DNA from: SCN-70-22 sp046327755
GTDB taxonomy: Bacteria; Gemmatimonadota; Gemmatimonadetes; Gemmatimonadales; Gemmatimonadaceae
Direction of reading: 5' to 3'
NCBI GenBank assembly: GCA_046327755.1
Contig: JAXLXW010000006.1
Coordinates: 62,001 to 126,000 of the forward strand
DNA: 64,000 bases
Numbering within the stretch: the first letter of the stretch is position 1; each line of letters begins with the position of its first letter. A program made the translations under genes and the position numbers. Positions 7,399 through 17,081 of this stretch are shown here, piece by piece. The notes under the pieces were generated by a model. That model saw nothing but the letters and a program-made list of their open reading frames with translations. It did no database searches and had not been told where the DNA came from.

Positions 7399-10080
7399 AT
7401 GGACGCTGAGCGTTGGCACGTGGTCCAGGAACTCTTCCATCGCGTGGCCGACCTCGCGCCCGAGGCACGGCAGCCGATCCTCGACGACGCCTGCCGCGGC
7501 GACGGCGCGCTGCGCGCGGAAGTCGATCGCCTGCTTGCGGCTGACGCACGGGAGGGGACGCTCCTCGACGCCGATGTTGCACACGTCGCCGACGCCCTGA
7601 TCGGCGGCGCCGACGGGGAGGCGCGACTCCCCGACATCCGCTGCGGCCCGTATCGCCTGCTACGAATGCTTGGGGAAGGGGGCATGGGGGTGGTGTACCT
7701 CGCCCGCCGCGACGACCTGGGGAGTGACGCCGCGGTGAAGCTCCTGCGCGACGCGTGGGCGTCTCGCGCGCGACGCGAACGATTCGTCGCTGAACAACGC
7801 ACCCTCGCGCAGTTGCATCACCCGGCCATCGCCCATCTCTACGACGCCGGCGCGCTCCCCGACGGGACGCCCTGGATCGCGATGGAGTACGTCGAGGGGG
7901 AAACGCTCACCGAGTACTGTGCGCAGCGCCAGCTTCCGCTGCGTGAGCGCCTGCGGTTGCTGCGGGCGGTGGCCGAGGCGGTGTTCTACGCGCACCAGCA
8001 GCTGGTGATCCACCGCGACCTCAAGCCGTCCAACATCCTGGTGCGCGCCGACGGGACGGTGAAGCTCGTCGACTTCGGGATCGCCAAGCAGCTGGAGCCG
8101 GACGACGCTCCGGCCGACGTCACGCGCACCGGGCTGCGCCTCATGACGCCGGCCTACGCCGCGCCGGAGCAGGTGCTGGGGATGCGCGTCGGCGTGCAGG
8201 CCGACGTCTATTCGTTAGGCGTGCTGCTGTACGAGCTCCTCGCTGGTGCGGTCCCCTTTGACCTCTCGGGGCGAACGCCGCGCGAGGCGGAGGTGCTCAT
8301 CACCGCGTCGGAGCCGGTGCGCCCGTCGTCGCGCGTGCGGCGCGGCGGCGACACGGCGGCTCGCGCGCTCCCGCCCGTTTCAGCGCGCGACGCCGAGTGG
8401 GACGACCTCGACGTCCTCGTCCTCACGGCGATGCACAAGGATCCGTCGCGGCGCTATCGTTCCGTCGACGCCTTCCTGCGCGACCTCGACCACTTCCTGG
8501 CCAGCGAGCCACTGGACGCGCGCGGCGACTCGCTCGGCTATCGCCTCGCGACCTTCGTCAGGCGCAACGCACGCGGGGTCGCCGTGTCCGCCGCCGTCGT
8601 CGTCGCGATTGTCGGGCTCACGACGTTCTACACGATCCGCCTGGCACAGGCGCGCGATCGCGCCCTCGCCGAGTCGGTGCGCACACAGCGCATCCAGCGA
8701 TTCATCACGACGCTCTTCCAGGGAGGCGACGAAGCGGCGGGGCCCGCCGAGAGCCTGCGCGTCGCGACCCTCCTCGACCAGGGGGTCGCCGATGCGCGCG
8801 CCCTCGACCTCGAGCCGCGCGTGCAGGCCGACCTCTACGAGACGCTGGGCGGGATCTACGCCCAGATGGGGGTCCTGGATCGCGCCGATTCGCTCCTCGC
8901 CACGGGGCTCGCCCAGTGGCAGCGTATTGCCGGCGCACGGAGCGAGGAGGCGGCGCGGGCCATGGTACGACTGGGCGACCTGCGCACCTCGCAAGCGCGA
9001 TACGACGAGGGTGAACGCCTGATCGGCGATGGCCTTCGCACGCTGGAGGGAGGCGGCGCCGGTGACGGCAGCGTGGTGCGCGACCCGGTCGTCGAGGCGC
9101 GCGTTGCGTTAGGCAGGGCCTTCACCGAGCGCGGAGAGCATGCGCGCGCCATCGCCACCCTCGATTCGCTCGTCGCGTCGCTGCGGCAGTCGCGCGCCGA
9201 ACCACGCGTGGTGCACGAAGCGCTCGGCGAACTGGCCAACGCCGAGTTCTACGCCGGCAACTACGACAACGCCGATTCGCTCAACCGCCAGGTCCTTGCC
9301 CTGACGAGGATGCTCTTCGGTGCACGCCACCCGCGGGTGGCCGAGGACCTGATGAACCTCGGCGCCACCGAGCAGGAGCGGGGCAACTACGCGGCGTCCG
9401 AGTCGCTCTTCCGGCAGGCGCTCGACATCTCCACCGCGTTCTACGGCGGCGAGCACTATCGCACCGCGGGCAACCTCACCTACCTCGGACGCTCCCTCCT
9501 CGTGCAGAACCGGTACGACGAGGCACGCGTCCCGTTCGAGAAGGCGCTTGCCATCCGCGAACGCGTCTTTGGCCCGTCGCATCCGTTCGTCGCCAATACG
9601 CTCAACGAGCTGGGGAGCCTGGCGCTCAGGCAGGAGCGGTACGACGACGCGGTCACGATCTTCACCCGCGTGCGCGACATCTACCTGCGCGCCTATCCCG
9701 GGAAGAACTTCCGCACCGGCGTGGCGATCGGCAACATGGCGGACGCGTATCTCTACCAGAAGAAGTACGCACTGGCCGAACCGATGTACCGGCAGGCGCT
9801 GGAGCACTACATCGCGTCGCAGGGGCCCGATCACCTCAACACCGGGATCGGCTACATCAAGTTGGGGCGCGTCCTGATGCGCAGCGGGCGCTTCCGCGAG
9901 GCCATTCCCGAGTCCGAGCGCGGATACGGCATCGTGCAGAAGATCACCGCGCCCAACGTGAGCTTCCTGCAGGCGGCGCGCCTCGACCTTTCGCTGGCGC
10001 TCGACTCGTTAGGGCGGCGCGACGAGGCGGCGAAGTGGCGCGCCGAGCGCGAACAATACCTCCCGAAGGCCAGCAAGTAG
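7399..10080 (+). CDS. Membrane Ser/Thr protein kinase with TPR sensor tail
   Basis: This 893-residue protein has a helical leader (1-75), a complete Hanks-type kinase domain (about 90-365), one transmembrane helix (about 394-414) and a tail of tetratricopeptide repeats (about 430-880). Kinase residues are intact: LGEGGMG loop (about 91-97), the AAVKLL lysine, HRDLKPSN (205-212, catalytic Asp207) and DFG (225-227). The kinase faces the cytoplasm and the TPR tail should lie outside the membrane, where it could sense a peptide or protein. It follows the ECF sigma gene by 26 bases, the same pairing seen at 31.2 kb, so the kinase may control that sigma factor. Target and ligand cannot be read from the sequence. 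Confidence 0.92.
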   Translation: MDAERWHVVQELFHRVADLAPEARQPILDDACRGDGALRAEVDRLLAADAREGTLLDADVAHVADALIGGADGEARLPDIRCGPYRLLRMLGEGGMGVVYLARRDDLGSDAAVKLLRDAWASRARRERFVAEQRTLAQLHHPAIAHLYDAGALPDGTPWIAMEYVEGETLTEYCAQRQLPLRERLRLLRAVAEAVFYAHQQLVIHRDLKPSNILVRADGTVKLVDFGIAKQLEPDDAPADVTRTGLRLMTPAYAAPEQVLGMRVGVQADVYSLGVLLYELLAGAVPFDLSGRTPREAEVLITASEPVRPSSRVRRGGDTAARALPPVSARDAEWDDLDVLVLTAMHKDPSRRYRSVDAFLRDLDHFLASEPLDARGDSLGYRLATFVRRNARGVAVSAAVVVAIVGLTTFYTIRLAQARDRALAESVRTQRIQRFITTLFQGGDEAAGPAESLRVATLLDQGVADARALDLEPRVQADLYETLGGIYAQMGVLDRADSLLATGLAQWQRIAGARSEEAARAMVRLGDLRTSQARYDEGERLIGDGLRTLEGGGAGDGSVVRDPVVEARVALGRAFTERGEHARAIATLDSLVASLRQSRAEPRVVHEALGELANAEFYAGNYDNADSLNRQVLALTRMLFGARHPRVAEDLMNLGATEQERGNYAASESLFRQALDISTAFYGGEHYRTAGNLTYLGRSLLVQNRYDEARVPFEKALAIRERVFGPSHPFVANTLNELGSLALRQERYDDAVTIFTRVRDIYLRAYPGKNFRTGVAIGNMADAYLYQKKYALAEPMYRQALEHYIASQGPDHLNTGIGYIKLGRVLMRSGRFREAIPESERGYGIVQKITAPNVSFLQAARLDLSLALDSLGRRDEAAKWRAEREQYLPKASK

Positions 10081-10155
10081 CCGTGGCGACGCGCGCCCGG
10101 GGTGCCGTCGTGCACATCCCGGACGCGTCCCCCGCCGCCACACCGCCCGTACGCG

Positions 10156-10755
10156 CTACTTGCCGCTACCGAGCCCGAACGTCACGCCGAGGTTGAGCGT
10201 CGACGCGCCCGCCCCGACATCGCCATACAGCGCGAGGCGCGGCTTCACGAAGTAGCGAAGTCCCGCACGCCCGATGAAGTAGATGCCGCTGGAGTAGTCG
10301 CCCGCGAAGTCGGTGCTCACGCTGCTGTTCCCCAACCCCAGGCCGAGGAAAGGATCGAGCTTGGGGTTGCCCTTCACGTCAAAGTGATAGTTGGCCGTGA
10401 CGCCGATGTTGAGGTAGCGAAAATCGTAGTCGGTGCCGACGTAGCGATTGTTGTAATTCCAGATGTCGACGCTGGCCTGGATGCCGATGGTGCCGTTGCC
10501 GAGATCGGGGAGCCGCTTGATCGCGCGCTCGAATCGCCCGCCGAAAGCGATCCCCGCCTCACCGATCCCGCCCAGACCTACGGTCGGGCCGAGGTCCATG
10601 TAGCCGGGAGCAAATGTCGAGCTGGCTGCGCCCTTGGCTTGCGCGGCGGCCAACGAAGGGCTCGCGCCGAGCGCGGCGAGCGACAGTGCGGCAACGACGA
10701 CGGCGGCGCGCGACCGCTGCGCGCGACGGGTGAAGCGAGTGACGAGGCTTGGCAT
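10156..10755 (-). CDS. Outer-membrane beta-barrel family protein
   Basis: The 199-residue product has a signal peptide ending near ALAAAQ (about residue 40) followed by alternating hydrophobic strands rich in Gly and aromatic residues (for example YLNIGVTANYHF and GIYFIGRAGLRYF), ending LNLGVTFGLGSGK. This is the pattern of small 8-strand outer-membrane barrels of the OmpX/OmpW or porin-like type. The start at 10755 is chosen because AGGAG lies 7 bases upstream; an earlier in-frame ATG would add 15 residues before the signal peptide. It converges with the kinase gene, with 75 bases between them and no obvious hairpin. Function unknown. Confidence 0.72.
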   Translation of the reverse strand: MPSLVTRFTRRAQRSRAAVVVAALSLAALGASPSLAAAQAKGAASSTFAPGYMDLGPTVGLGGIGEAGIAFGGRFERAIKRLPDLGNGTIGIQASVDIWNYNNRYVGTDYDFRYLNIGVTANYHFDVKGNPKLDPFLGLGLGNSSVSTDFAGDYSSGIYFIGRAGLRYFVKPRLALYGDVGAGASTLNLGVTFGLGSGK

Positions 10756-10895
10756 GGAGAACTCCTGCGCTTTGGGGGAGGGACGGTCGTGCGGGTGCAC
10801 GACTCCCTATGCGCAGGAGCGCCGCGCCAACGATCATCGCGGCGCGGAACTGGTCGGTCGGATCTCCGTAGCCGCTCTTCGGGGCGCAGCGCCCA

Positions 10896-11453
10896 CTATT
10901 CCGCGAAAAGCGACGCGAGGTCGATGCAGAACGGCGCCCCGCCGTCCGTCGGCTGCCATGTGAGCGTTCCTTCCTCGATCTGCGGGAAGGTGTCCTCGGG
11001 GCGCCAGACTTCGGCACGCCGCTGGTCCGCGTCGATGAGCCAGTAGAGTGGAACGCGCATCTCCTGGTAGAGGCGCCGCTTGGTGAAGCGGTCGTAGCGC
11101 GCCGTGGTGGGACTCAGTACCTCGATGACGAGCGAGAGCTGCTCGATCTCGAGCCAATCTCGGACGCGTCCGAATCGCGATGGAACGACGAAGAGGTCCG
11201 GCTGGACGAGGATGTCGGGGAGCCCGCCCCACGAGATGTCGGCAGGGGACATGAGCACCTCGCCGTCACGGTGCGCTTCCAGATAGCGGGCGAGCGCGAC
11301 CAGCAGGCGCGCGATTGTGCGCTGATGCCGCGCCCACGGCGCCGGGCTCACCAGCAGCTCCCCGTGCACGAGTTCGTATCGGTTCCCGTCCTCCGGAAAC
11401 GCGAGCACTTCCTCCCTCGTGTAGTACCGATCCAGCGCGGCGGGCATGGACAT
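10896..11453 (-). CDS. Uma2 family (DUF820) putative endonuclease-fold protein
   Basis: The 185-residue protein begins YYTREEVLAFPEDGNRYELVHGEL and contains DLFVVP and LVIEVLSPTTARYDRFTKR followed by LYQEMRVPLYWLID. These are the conserved blocks of the Uma2 family, which has a PD-(D/E)XK nuclease fold; the E in YELV, the D in PDLF and the E in VIEV are the expected metal ligands. Such proteins are common in multicopy sets in cyanobacteria and Gemmatimonadota, but their biological role is not settled. The ATG at 11453 fits the family start; 50 further codons are open upstream but look non-coding. It is a single gene, divergent from the BNR-propeller gene. Confidence 0.82.
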   Translation of the reverse strand: MSMPAALDRYYTREEVLAFPEDGNRYELVHGELLVSPAPWARHQRTIARLLVALARYLEAHRDGEVLMSPADISWGGLPDILVQPDLFVVPSRFGRVRDWLEIEQLSLVIEVLSPTTARYDRFTKRRLYQEMRVPLYWLIDADQRRAEVWRPEDTFPQIEEGTLTWQPTDGGAPFCIDLASLFAE

Positions 11454-11720
11454 ACGATCTGCTCGGCTCGACCGAGGGCGCAAGGGTGGAGGGTGGGCGG
11501 CATGTAGCACTCTCGCGCGAAGCGATTCGTGCCCCTTCATCATTTCACTGCCGTTCGTGCCGAGAGTCGAATTGTTGATGTTTCGATCGGCGCGTTCATG
11601 CAATTGTCAGGATTGACGCCCAGCGCTGGATCGTATGAGAACGTCGCGCCCCACCGCTGCGTACTTCTCCCAGCCGCCATAGAATCCCCCTCATCTCTCA
11701 AACCCCAACCCCAGGGTCCG
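11454..11720. promoter_or_regulatory. Divergent intergenic region
   Basis: These 267 bases separate two divergent genes and must hold both promoters. The stretch around 11560-11615 is clearly more A/T-rich than its surroundings (for example CGAATTGTTGATG and CATGCAATTGTC). I see no recognisable operator or small gene in it. Confidence 0.4.
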
Positions 11721-14700
11721 ATGTCTTCGTTCGTTCGCAGCCCCGGCAGATCGTGGCGTGACGCGTCGTTCGCGGTTGCGCTTGCTGCCTCCACGTTCGC
11801 CGCGGGATCGGCGTCGCTCGCGGCGCAGGCCCGGCCGGCCGGCGTGCGCGCGCAGGTCGCGCCCGCACCCACGGCACCGATGGTGGTCGACACGGCGCTC
11901 TTCACCGCGCTGCGCTGGCGCGAAGTCGGGCCGGCGCGCGGCGGACGTTCGGTCGCCGTCGCCGGATCGGCGCAGCGTCCGCTCGAGTACTGGATGGGGA
12001 CGACCGGCGGCGGGGTCTACAAAACCACAGATGGCGGGATGAACTGGCAGGCCGTCACCGACCGCTACTTTGGCGGGACCATCGGCGCCATCACGGTCGA
12101 TCCGCTCAACCCGGACGTCGTCTGGGTCGGCGGTGGCGAGACCGACATCCGCGGCAACACGTCGCACGGCGACGGGCTGTGGAAGACGACCGACGGCGGG
12201 CGCACCTGGCAGATGCTCGGCTTCCGCGACGAGCACATCTCGACCATCCGCATCCATCCGACAAATCCGAGTGTCGCCTACATCGGCGTGTTTGGAGATG
12301 TCTTCAAGGCGACGCCGAACCGCGGCGTCTACAAGACCACCGACGGCGGGAAGACGTTCAACAAGGTCTTCTTCACCAGCGACTCGGCGGGCGTGGTCGA
12401 CATCGCGATGGACGTGACCAACCCCGAGGTGCTGTACGTGGCGATGTGGCAGGCGTGGCGCTCGCCGTGGGGGATGTCGTCAGGCGGCGTGCACTCCGGG
12501 ATCTACAAGACGACCGACGGCGGCGCGAGCTGGACGAACCTCGTGAAGGAGGCGAAGGGGCTTCCGCAGGGACTCATCGGCAAGGTGGGGCTCGCGGTGT
12601 CGCCGGTGAATCCGCAGCTGGTGTGGGCCCTCATCGAGGCCGATTCGGGGGGCGTCTACAAGTCGAATGATGGCGGCGCGACGTGGAAGTACATCAACCG
12701 CGAGCGCAAGCTGCGCCAGCGCGCCTGGTACTACTCGCAGATCTACGCCGACACCAAGGACACCAACATCGTCTACGGGCTCAACGTCGGCTTCTTCCGT
12801 TCCAACGACGGGGGGAAGACGTTCCCGGCGTCGATCAACCCGCCGCACGGCGACAACCACGACCTGTGGATCGCGCCGAACGACAACCAGCGCATGGTGC
12901 AGGGAAATGACGGCGGGGCGAACGTGAGCTTCACCGCCGGGCGCACGTGGACGCCGCAATCGTTCCCGACGGCGCAGTTCTACCACGTGACGACGACCAA
13001 CGAGTGGCCGTACAAGATCTGCGGCGCGCAGCAGGACAACTCGACGCTCTGCGGCCCGTCGCGCAAGCAGGGGTCGATCGACATCAGCGATTGGTACGAC
13101 GCCGGCGGCTGCGAGTCGGGATACATCGCGGCGCACCCGCTCAAGCCGAACGTCACCTTCGCCGGATGCTACGGCGGCAACCTCGATCGCAAGGACCGCG
13201 AGACCGACTTCACGCGCGACGTGACGGTATACCCGCGCAACCCGATGGGGCACTCGTCGGAAGACATCAAGATCCGCTTCAATTGGACCTTCCCGATCGT
13301 CTTCTCGCGCCACAACCCCAACGTGCTGTATGCCGGCGGCTCGCGCCTGTTCCGCTCCAACAACGAAGGGGAGAGCTGGACGCCGGTGTCGCCGGAGCTG
13401 GCGCGCAAGGACCCGCGGACGATGGGCCCGTCGGGCGGGCCGATCACGAAGGACCAGACCGGCGTGGAGACGTACGGCGTCGTCTTCGCTTTCGACGAGT
13501 CGCCGGTGACGCCGGGGCTCCTGTGGGCCGGGACCGACGACGGGCTGGTCTGGATCTCGAAGAACAACGGCGTGACGTGGGACAACGTGACGCCGAAGGA
13601 CATCGGCGACTTCACGCGCATCAGCATCATCGAGCCGTCGCGCTACGCGGCGGGGACGGCCTATGTCGCTGCCAATCGTTACGCGTTAGGCGACAAGCAG
13701 CCGATCTTCTACAAGACGACCGACTACGGCAAGACGTGGGTCAAGATCATCAACGGGATCAAGCCCGATCACTTCGCGCGCACCATCCGCGAGGATCCCG
13801 TGCGGCGCGGCCTCCTCTTCGCCGGGACCGAGCGCGGCGTCTACGTCTCGTTCGACGACGGGCAGGACTGGCAGTGGCTGCAGAAGAACCTCCCGCTCGT
13901 TCCCGTGCACGACCTCACGATCCGTGACAACGACGTCATTCTCGCCACGCACGGTCGGTCGTTCTGGGTGATGGACGACATCTCGCCCCTGCGGCAGTAC
14001 AGCGCCGACATCGCGCAGAAGGGGGCGCACCTGTTCAAGCCGGTCGACGCCTATCGCACGCAGTGGAGCGGCGGGGGCGGCGGTGGTGGCGGACGCGGTG
14101 GCGCGACCGTGGGGGCCAACCCGCAGTCGGGGGCCGTCGTCTACTACATGCTCAAGACGCCCAACCAGAAGGTCACGCTCGACTTCATGGACGCGAAGGG
14201 TGAGGTGATCCAGTCGTTCACGAGCGACATGGATCCCGACGCGGCGGCCGACTCGGTCCGCCAGGAGCAAGCGCGGGCCGCGCGCGTTGACTCGCTGGTG
14301 AAGGCCGGCGCTTCGCGTGACAGCGCGATGCGCGTGGTGCGCGCGGTGGCGGCGCCAGGTGGTGGCGGCGGTGGTGGCTTCGGTGGGCCGGCGCGCCGTC
14401 CGCGCGTCTCCAATCGGGCGGGGCTCAACACCTTTGCCTGGAACCTGCGCTATCCGGACGCCGTCACCTTCGACAACCTCATCATGTGGGCCGGCACCAC
14501 GACGGGGCCGGTCGCCCCGCCGGGGACCTACGCGGTGAAGCTCACCGCCGGCGGTGAGAGCCAGGTGCAACGCTTCCTCGTGAAGAAGGACCCGCGCGGC
14601 ACCGCGACCGATGCCGACCTGCAGGAGCAGTTCCGTCTCCTCATCGCCATCCGCGACAAGACCACGGAGGCGAACAATGCCATCCGCATGGTGCGCAACA

Positions 14701-15107
14701 TGCGCTGGAACGTGAACGATCGCACCGGCAAGCTCACCGGCGACAAGGCGGGCGAGTTCAAGTCGATCGCCACGTCGATGATGGGGGAGCTGACGTCGGC
14801 CGAGCAGGAGGTCTACCAGACGAAGAACGAGTCCAACCAGGACCCGCTCAACTTCCCCATCAAGCTCAACAACGAGATTGCCGGCGTGGCAACCTTCGTG
14901 GGGCAGGGGGAGTACCGCCCCACCAAGCAGGCCTACCAGGTCTTCGACGAGCTCAAGGTCGAACTCGACAAGCAGCTCAAGGCACTCAAGTCGTCGATGG
15001 ACACCAACCTCCCCAAGCTCAACGCGATCCTGCGCGCCGCGGGGCTGGAGGAGCTCAAGCCGAGCACCGAGGAGATCAAGGCGAACAAGCCGAACGTCGT
15101 CTCGTAG
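11721..15107 (+). CDS. Secreted BNR/sortilin-type beta-propeller protein
   Basis: The 1128-residue protein starts with a signal peptide (cleavage near ASLAAQ, about residue 37). It then carries about ten Asp-box (BNR) repeats of the form (V/L/I)(Y/W)KTTDGG.(T/S)W, for example VYKTTDGGMNW, LWKTTDGGRTW, IYKTTDGGASW and FYKTTDYGKTW, spread over residues 90-720. This is the ten-bladed propeller pattern of the VPS10/sortilin and 'glycosyl hydrolase BNR' families, which are abundant in Gemmatimonadota and Bacteroidota. Two poly-Gly stretches (about 783-791 and 879-886) act as linkers to a C-terminal helical region (about 890-1128). It is probably exported and binds or processes peptides or glycans; no catalytic residues can be named. 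A strong hairpin follows the stop. Confidence 0.85.
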   Translation: MSSFVRSPGRSWRDASFAVALAASTFAAGSASLAAQARPAGVRAQVAPAPTAPMVVDTALFTALRWREVGPARGGRSVAVAGSAQRPLEYWMGTTGGGVYKTTDGGMNWQAVTDRYFGGTIGAITVDPLNPDVVWVGGGETDIRGNTSHGDGLWKTTDGGRTWQMLGFRDEHISTIRIHPTNPSVAYIGVFGDVFKATPNRGVYKTTDGGKTFNKVFFTSDSAGVVDIAMDVTNPEVLYVAMWQAWRSPWGMSSGGVHSGIYKTTDGGASWTNLVKEAKGLPQGLIGKVGLAVSPVNPQLVWALIEADSGGVYKSNDGGATWKYINRERKLRQRAWYYSQIYADTKDTNIVYGLNVGFFRSNDGGKTFPASINPPHGDNHDLWIAPNDNQRMVQGNDGGANVSFTAGRTWTPQSFPTAQFYHVTTTNEWPYKICGAQQDNSTLCGPSRKQGSIDISDWYDAGGCESGYIAAHPLKPNVTFAGCYGGNLDRKDRETDFTRDVTVYPRNPMGHSSEDIKIRFNWTFPIVFSRHNPNVLYAGGSRLFRSNNEGESWTPVSPELARKDPRTMGPSGGPITKDQTGVETYGVVFAFDESPVTPGLLWAGTDDGLVWISKNNGVTWDNVTPKDIGDFTRISIIEPSRYAAGTAYVAANRYALGDKQPIFYKTTDYGKTWVKIINGIKPDHFARTIREDPVRRGLLFAGTERGVYVSFDDGQDWQWLQKNLPLVPVHDLTIRDNDVILATHGRSFWVMDDISPLRQYSADIAQKGAHLFKPVDAYRTQWSGGGGGGGGRGGATVGANPQSGAVVYYMLKTPNQKVTLDFMDAKGEVIQSFTSDMDPDAAADSVRQEQARAARVDSLVKAGASRDSAMRVVRAVAAPGGGGGGGFGGPARRPRVSNRAGLNTFAWNLRYPDAVTFDNLIMWAGTTTGPVAPPGTYAVKLTAGGESQVQRFLVKKDPRGTATDADLQEQFRLLIAIRDKTTEANNAIRMVRNMRWNVNDRTGKLTGDKAGEFKSIATSMMGELTSAEQEVYQTKNESNQDPLNFPIKLNNEIAGVATFVGQGEYRPTKQAYQVFDELKVELDKQLKALKSSMDTNLPKLNAILRAAGLEELKPSTEEIKANKPNVVS

Positions 15108-15111
15108 GATC

Positions 15112-15134
15112 GGACGGGAGACGGGAGACGAGAC
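15112..15134. repeat. Intergenic GACGGGA purine repeat
   Basis: Short tandem copies of a 7-base unit (GACGGGA GACGGGA GACGAGA) directly follow the propeller gene and precede its terminator hairpin. Related repeats occur at 17.1, 26.0, 32.8, 35.0, 43.5 and 62.6 kb, always between genes. Confidence 0.7.
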
Positions 15135-15163
15135 GTGGGGCGCGGCCGGGGGCCGCGCCCCAC
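15135..15163. terminator. Strong bidirectional hairpin
   Basis: GTGGGGCGCGGCC (15135-15147) and GGCCGCGCCCCAC (15151-15163) form a perfect 13-bp stem with a 3-base loop. It lies between two convergent genes and could terminate both. A CGTTAGGC octamer follows at 15168. Confidence 0.75.
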
Positions 15164-15177
15164 TTGGCGTTAGGCGG

Positions 15178-15792
15178 TCAGCGTACGTGGAGTGCCGAGG
15201 CGTAGCGGCGTTGGGCGGCTTCGCACGTGGCCCAGACGTCGGCGGGGATCGAGGTGCGGGCGATGCGTTCCATCGCGGATTGGAGCGAACCGAAGGGCTC
15301 GGGTTGCCACGCGCCCACGACCGCGACGCGACCACGCTCGCGCAGCGTGATGTGCGGACTGCGCCCACCGACCGGTATGTCTCGCTCCGAAACCGGTCCC
15401 GGGGCGTCGCGCAGCTGCACGGCCAGCGTGGCCAGGATGCGAACGGTGGAGTCGGGGACGCTGAATTCCTGGAAAACCGCGAGCGAGTCCTCCTGGCCGT
15501 AGCCTGGCCAGTAGGTGAGCCTGGCCGCGCCGCTGCGGTCGATGCGGAGGGTGTAGTCGTAGTGGAATTCCGGCGCGAGTGAACCGGTCCCGCTCGAGAT
15601 CTCCACCGCGAAACCATCGGGGACGGTCATTGCGGCTGCCGGAGGATGCTCGACGAGCCATCCCTCCCAGTCCGCGGGAGGAGGGGCGCAGCAGACGCGT
15701 TGCGACTGCCGGTAGAGCCACCACCCGCCAAGGGCAGTGAGGAGCGCCGTGCCGGCAATGAGGAGCGGGCGGGAACGGGTCAGCGGGAGCAT
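15178..15792 (-). CDS. Hypothetical membrane-anchored protein
   Basis: I do not recognise this 204-residue protein. Residues 9-27 (LLIAGTALLTALGGWWLY) form a single N-terminal membrane helix or uncleaved signal; the rest is predicted to be outside the cytoplasm. It has a CC pair just after the helix and strand-like sections such as HYDYTLRIDRSGAARLTYW. The coding frame has the G/C-rich third positions of its neighbours. The ATG at 15792 puts the hydrophobic helix close to the N-terminus; a frame open for 19 further codons upstream is less likely. It is a single gene converging on the propeller gene. Confidence 0.6.
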   Translation of the reverse strand: MLPLTRSRPLLIAGTALLTALGGWWLYRQSQRVCCAPPPADWEGWLVEHPPAAAMTVPDGFAVEISSGTGSLAPEFHYDYTLRIDRSGAARLTYWPGYGQEDSLAVFQEFSVPDSTVRILATLAVQLRDAPGPVSERDIPVGGRSPHITLRERGRVAVVGAWQPEPFGSLQSAMERIARTSIPADVWATCEAAQRRYASALHVR

Positions 15793-15962
15793 GGGTTGAC
15801 TCGCAGCACGTGAGGAAAGGGGGGCGATGACGCGGCGCGGGCGCAGCACGCACGCGCTCTCCTTTCACGCGAGGAGTGACGCTGCGCTGGCTCACCCGCC
15901 ACGCGGTGAGCCAGTATCGGGTCCTCCTGCGCGTAGTGAGGCGAACCCACTGGAGTCGCGCC

Positions 15963-16655
15963 ATGCCCGCGCATGCCCCCACGTCGCCCCTCGACCTCCT
16001 GGCGCAGTTGACGCCGTCCGAGGTGGCCCTCGCCTTCGCCGATCGGTTCCTCCCCGCGACCTCCGAGAAACAGCTCTGGGGTTATCTCGTGATGACTTCA
16101 GGGCGCTACGTGAACTCGCCGAACCTGGCCGCGTTCATGGCCGAGGTGGTGGTGGGCGCTCTCGTCGAACGGGGCGACGCGGCCCTGCTGGAGCGCCCCA
16201 CGCGCTTCCTTCTCTGGTCGCGGTCACGGCCGGCGCTCCAACTCTCCGCGGCAGCCGCGTCCGGCAACCGCTGGCCCGTCGATTCGCCGGAAGGACGCGT
16301 GCTGGAGTGGTTGCGTGCCCAGCGCGATCATGCCGCGCACCTCCTGCGCGATGTCCTGGCGGAGGGGCTGATCGGGGATCCCAACGATGCGGCGCACCGC
16401 GCGCCGCTCGACGTGGGACTGCGCGGCATGGCACGCCTCCACCTGACGGCGGTGGCGCATCGGAGCACGATGCGAATCGTGCGCTACGACGAGGTGACCG
16501 TCGACCAGGCACGCGTGGCTGTGCTGTCGCGTGCGAGCGATGCCGACGTCACCGCATGCCTGGCGGGGCACCGTGCCCTCTCGGCGAACGAGCGTGCGCG
16601 GATTCGCCGCGCCTGGACGAGCGCCGCCGCGCTGAAGTGCCCCCACGGATACTGA
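15963..16655 (+). CDS. Hypothetical protein
   Basis: I do not recognise this 230-residue, soluble, Ala- and Arg-rich protein. It is mostly helical, with no signal peptide and no membrane segment. Third codon positions are strongly G/C, as in the neighbouring real genes, and this supports it over longer open frames on either strand. The ATG at 15963 is the first start after which the codon pattern is consistent; 29 codons are open upstream. It ends 57 bases before the convergent small membrane protein gene. Confidence 0.5.
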   Translation: MPAHAPTSPLDLLAQLTPSEVALAFADRFLPATSEKQLWGYLVMTSGRYVNSPNLAAFMAEVVVGALVERGDAALLERPTRFLLWSRSRPALQLSAAAASGNRWPVDSPEGRVLEWLRAQRDHAAHLLRDVLAEGLIGDPNDAAHRAPLDVGLRGMARLHLTAVAHRSTMRIVRYDEVTVDQARVAVLSRASDADVTACLAGHRALSANERARIRRAWTSAAALKCPHGY

Positions 16656-16712
16656 GGCGACGGATCCGTGATCGCGATTCGGTGCCTGCTGGCGAGGTGA
16701 CTGGCTACCGCG

Positions 16713-17081
16713 TCACCCCTTGGCGGCGCGGGACGCCGTTCCGTACCGCTGCGTGAGGTATCCGACTATCAACCCGACCAGCGACCCGGGGATCAGGATC
16801 TCCCACAGGTACACCTTGCCGGTTTCCGGGTTGGTGCCGAGCGCGAAGGGGAGGGCGAAGAGCGCCCCCATCGCGAGACCGAAGACCACGCCGTACGCGA
16901 GGTTGTTCACCTTCTTCGCAAACCAGCCGATCAGCACCCCGGCGACGAGCCCCTTCCCCATCGAACCGGTGACGATCATCGCGATCTGCGGGGCGACTTC
17001 GGGGGCGGAGACGAGGGCGGTGAGTCCATCCACGACGCCGAGGACGCCGCCGGCGAGGAGACCGAGGAGGGGCTTGTTCAT
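16713..17081 (-). CDS. Small four-helix membrane protein, function unknown
   Basis: The 122-residue protein consists almost entirely of four hydrophobic helices (about 5-24, 32-55, 60-82 and 90-112) separated by short polar loops such as FAKKVNNLAYG and GTNPETGK. Gly- and Ala-rich helices suggest tight packing in the inner membrane. I cannot assign a family. The ATG is directly preceded by the GAGAAGACGAGAGG intergenic repeat rather than a normal ribosome-binding site. Confidence 0.65.
   Translation of the reverse strand: MNKPLLGLLAGGVLGVVDGLTALVSAPEVAPQIAMIVTGSMGKGLVAGVLIGWFAKKVNNLAYGVVFGLAMGALFALPFALGTNPETGKVYLWEILIPGSLVGLIVGYLTQRYGTASRAAKG

Noticed and set aside
13227..13234. GGTATACC palindrome as an operator
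   Set aside because: It is inside the propeller gene and does not share the TTG/CAA arms of the GntR sites.
15827..16756. 309-codon plus-strand frame overlapping 15963-16655
   Set aside because: Arg/Pro/Ala-rich out-of-frame translation typical of a G+C shadow; the frame at 15963 has the expected third-position G/C pattern.
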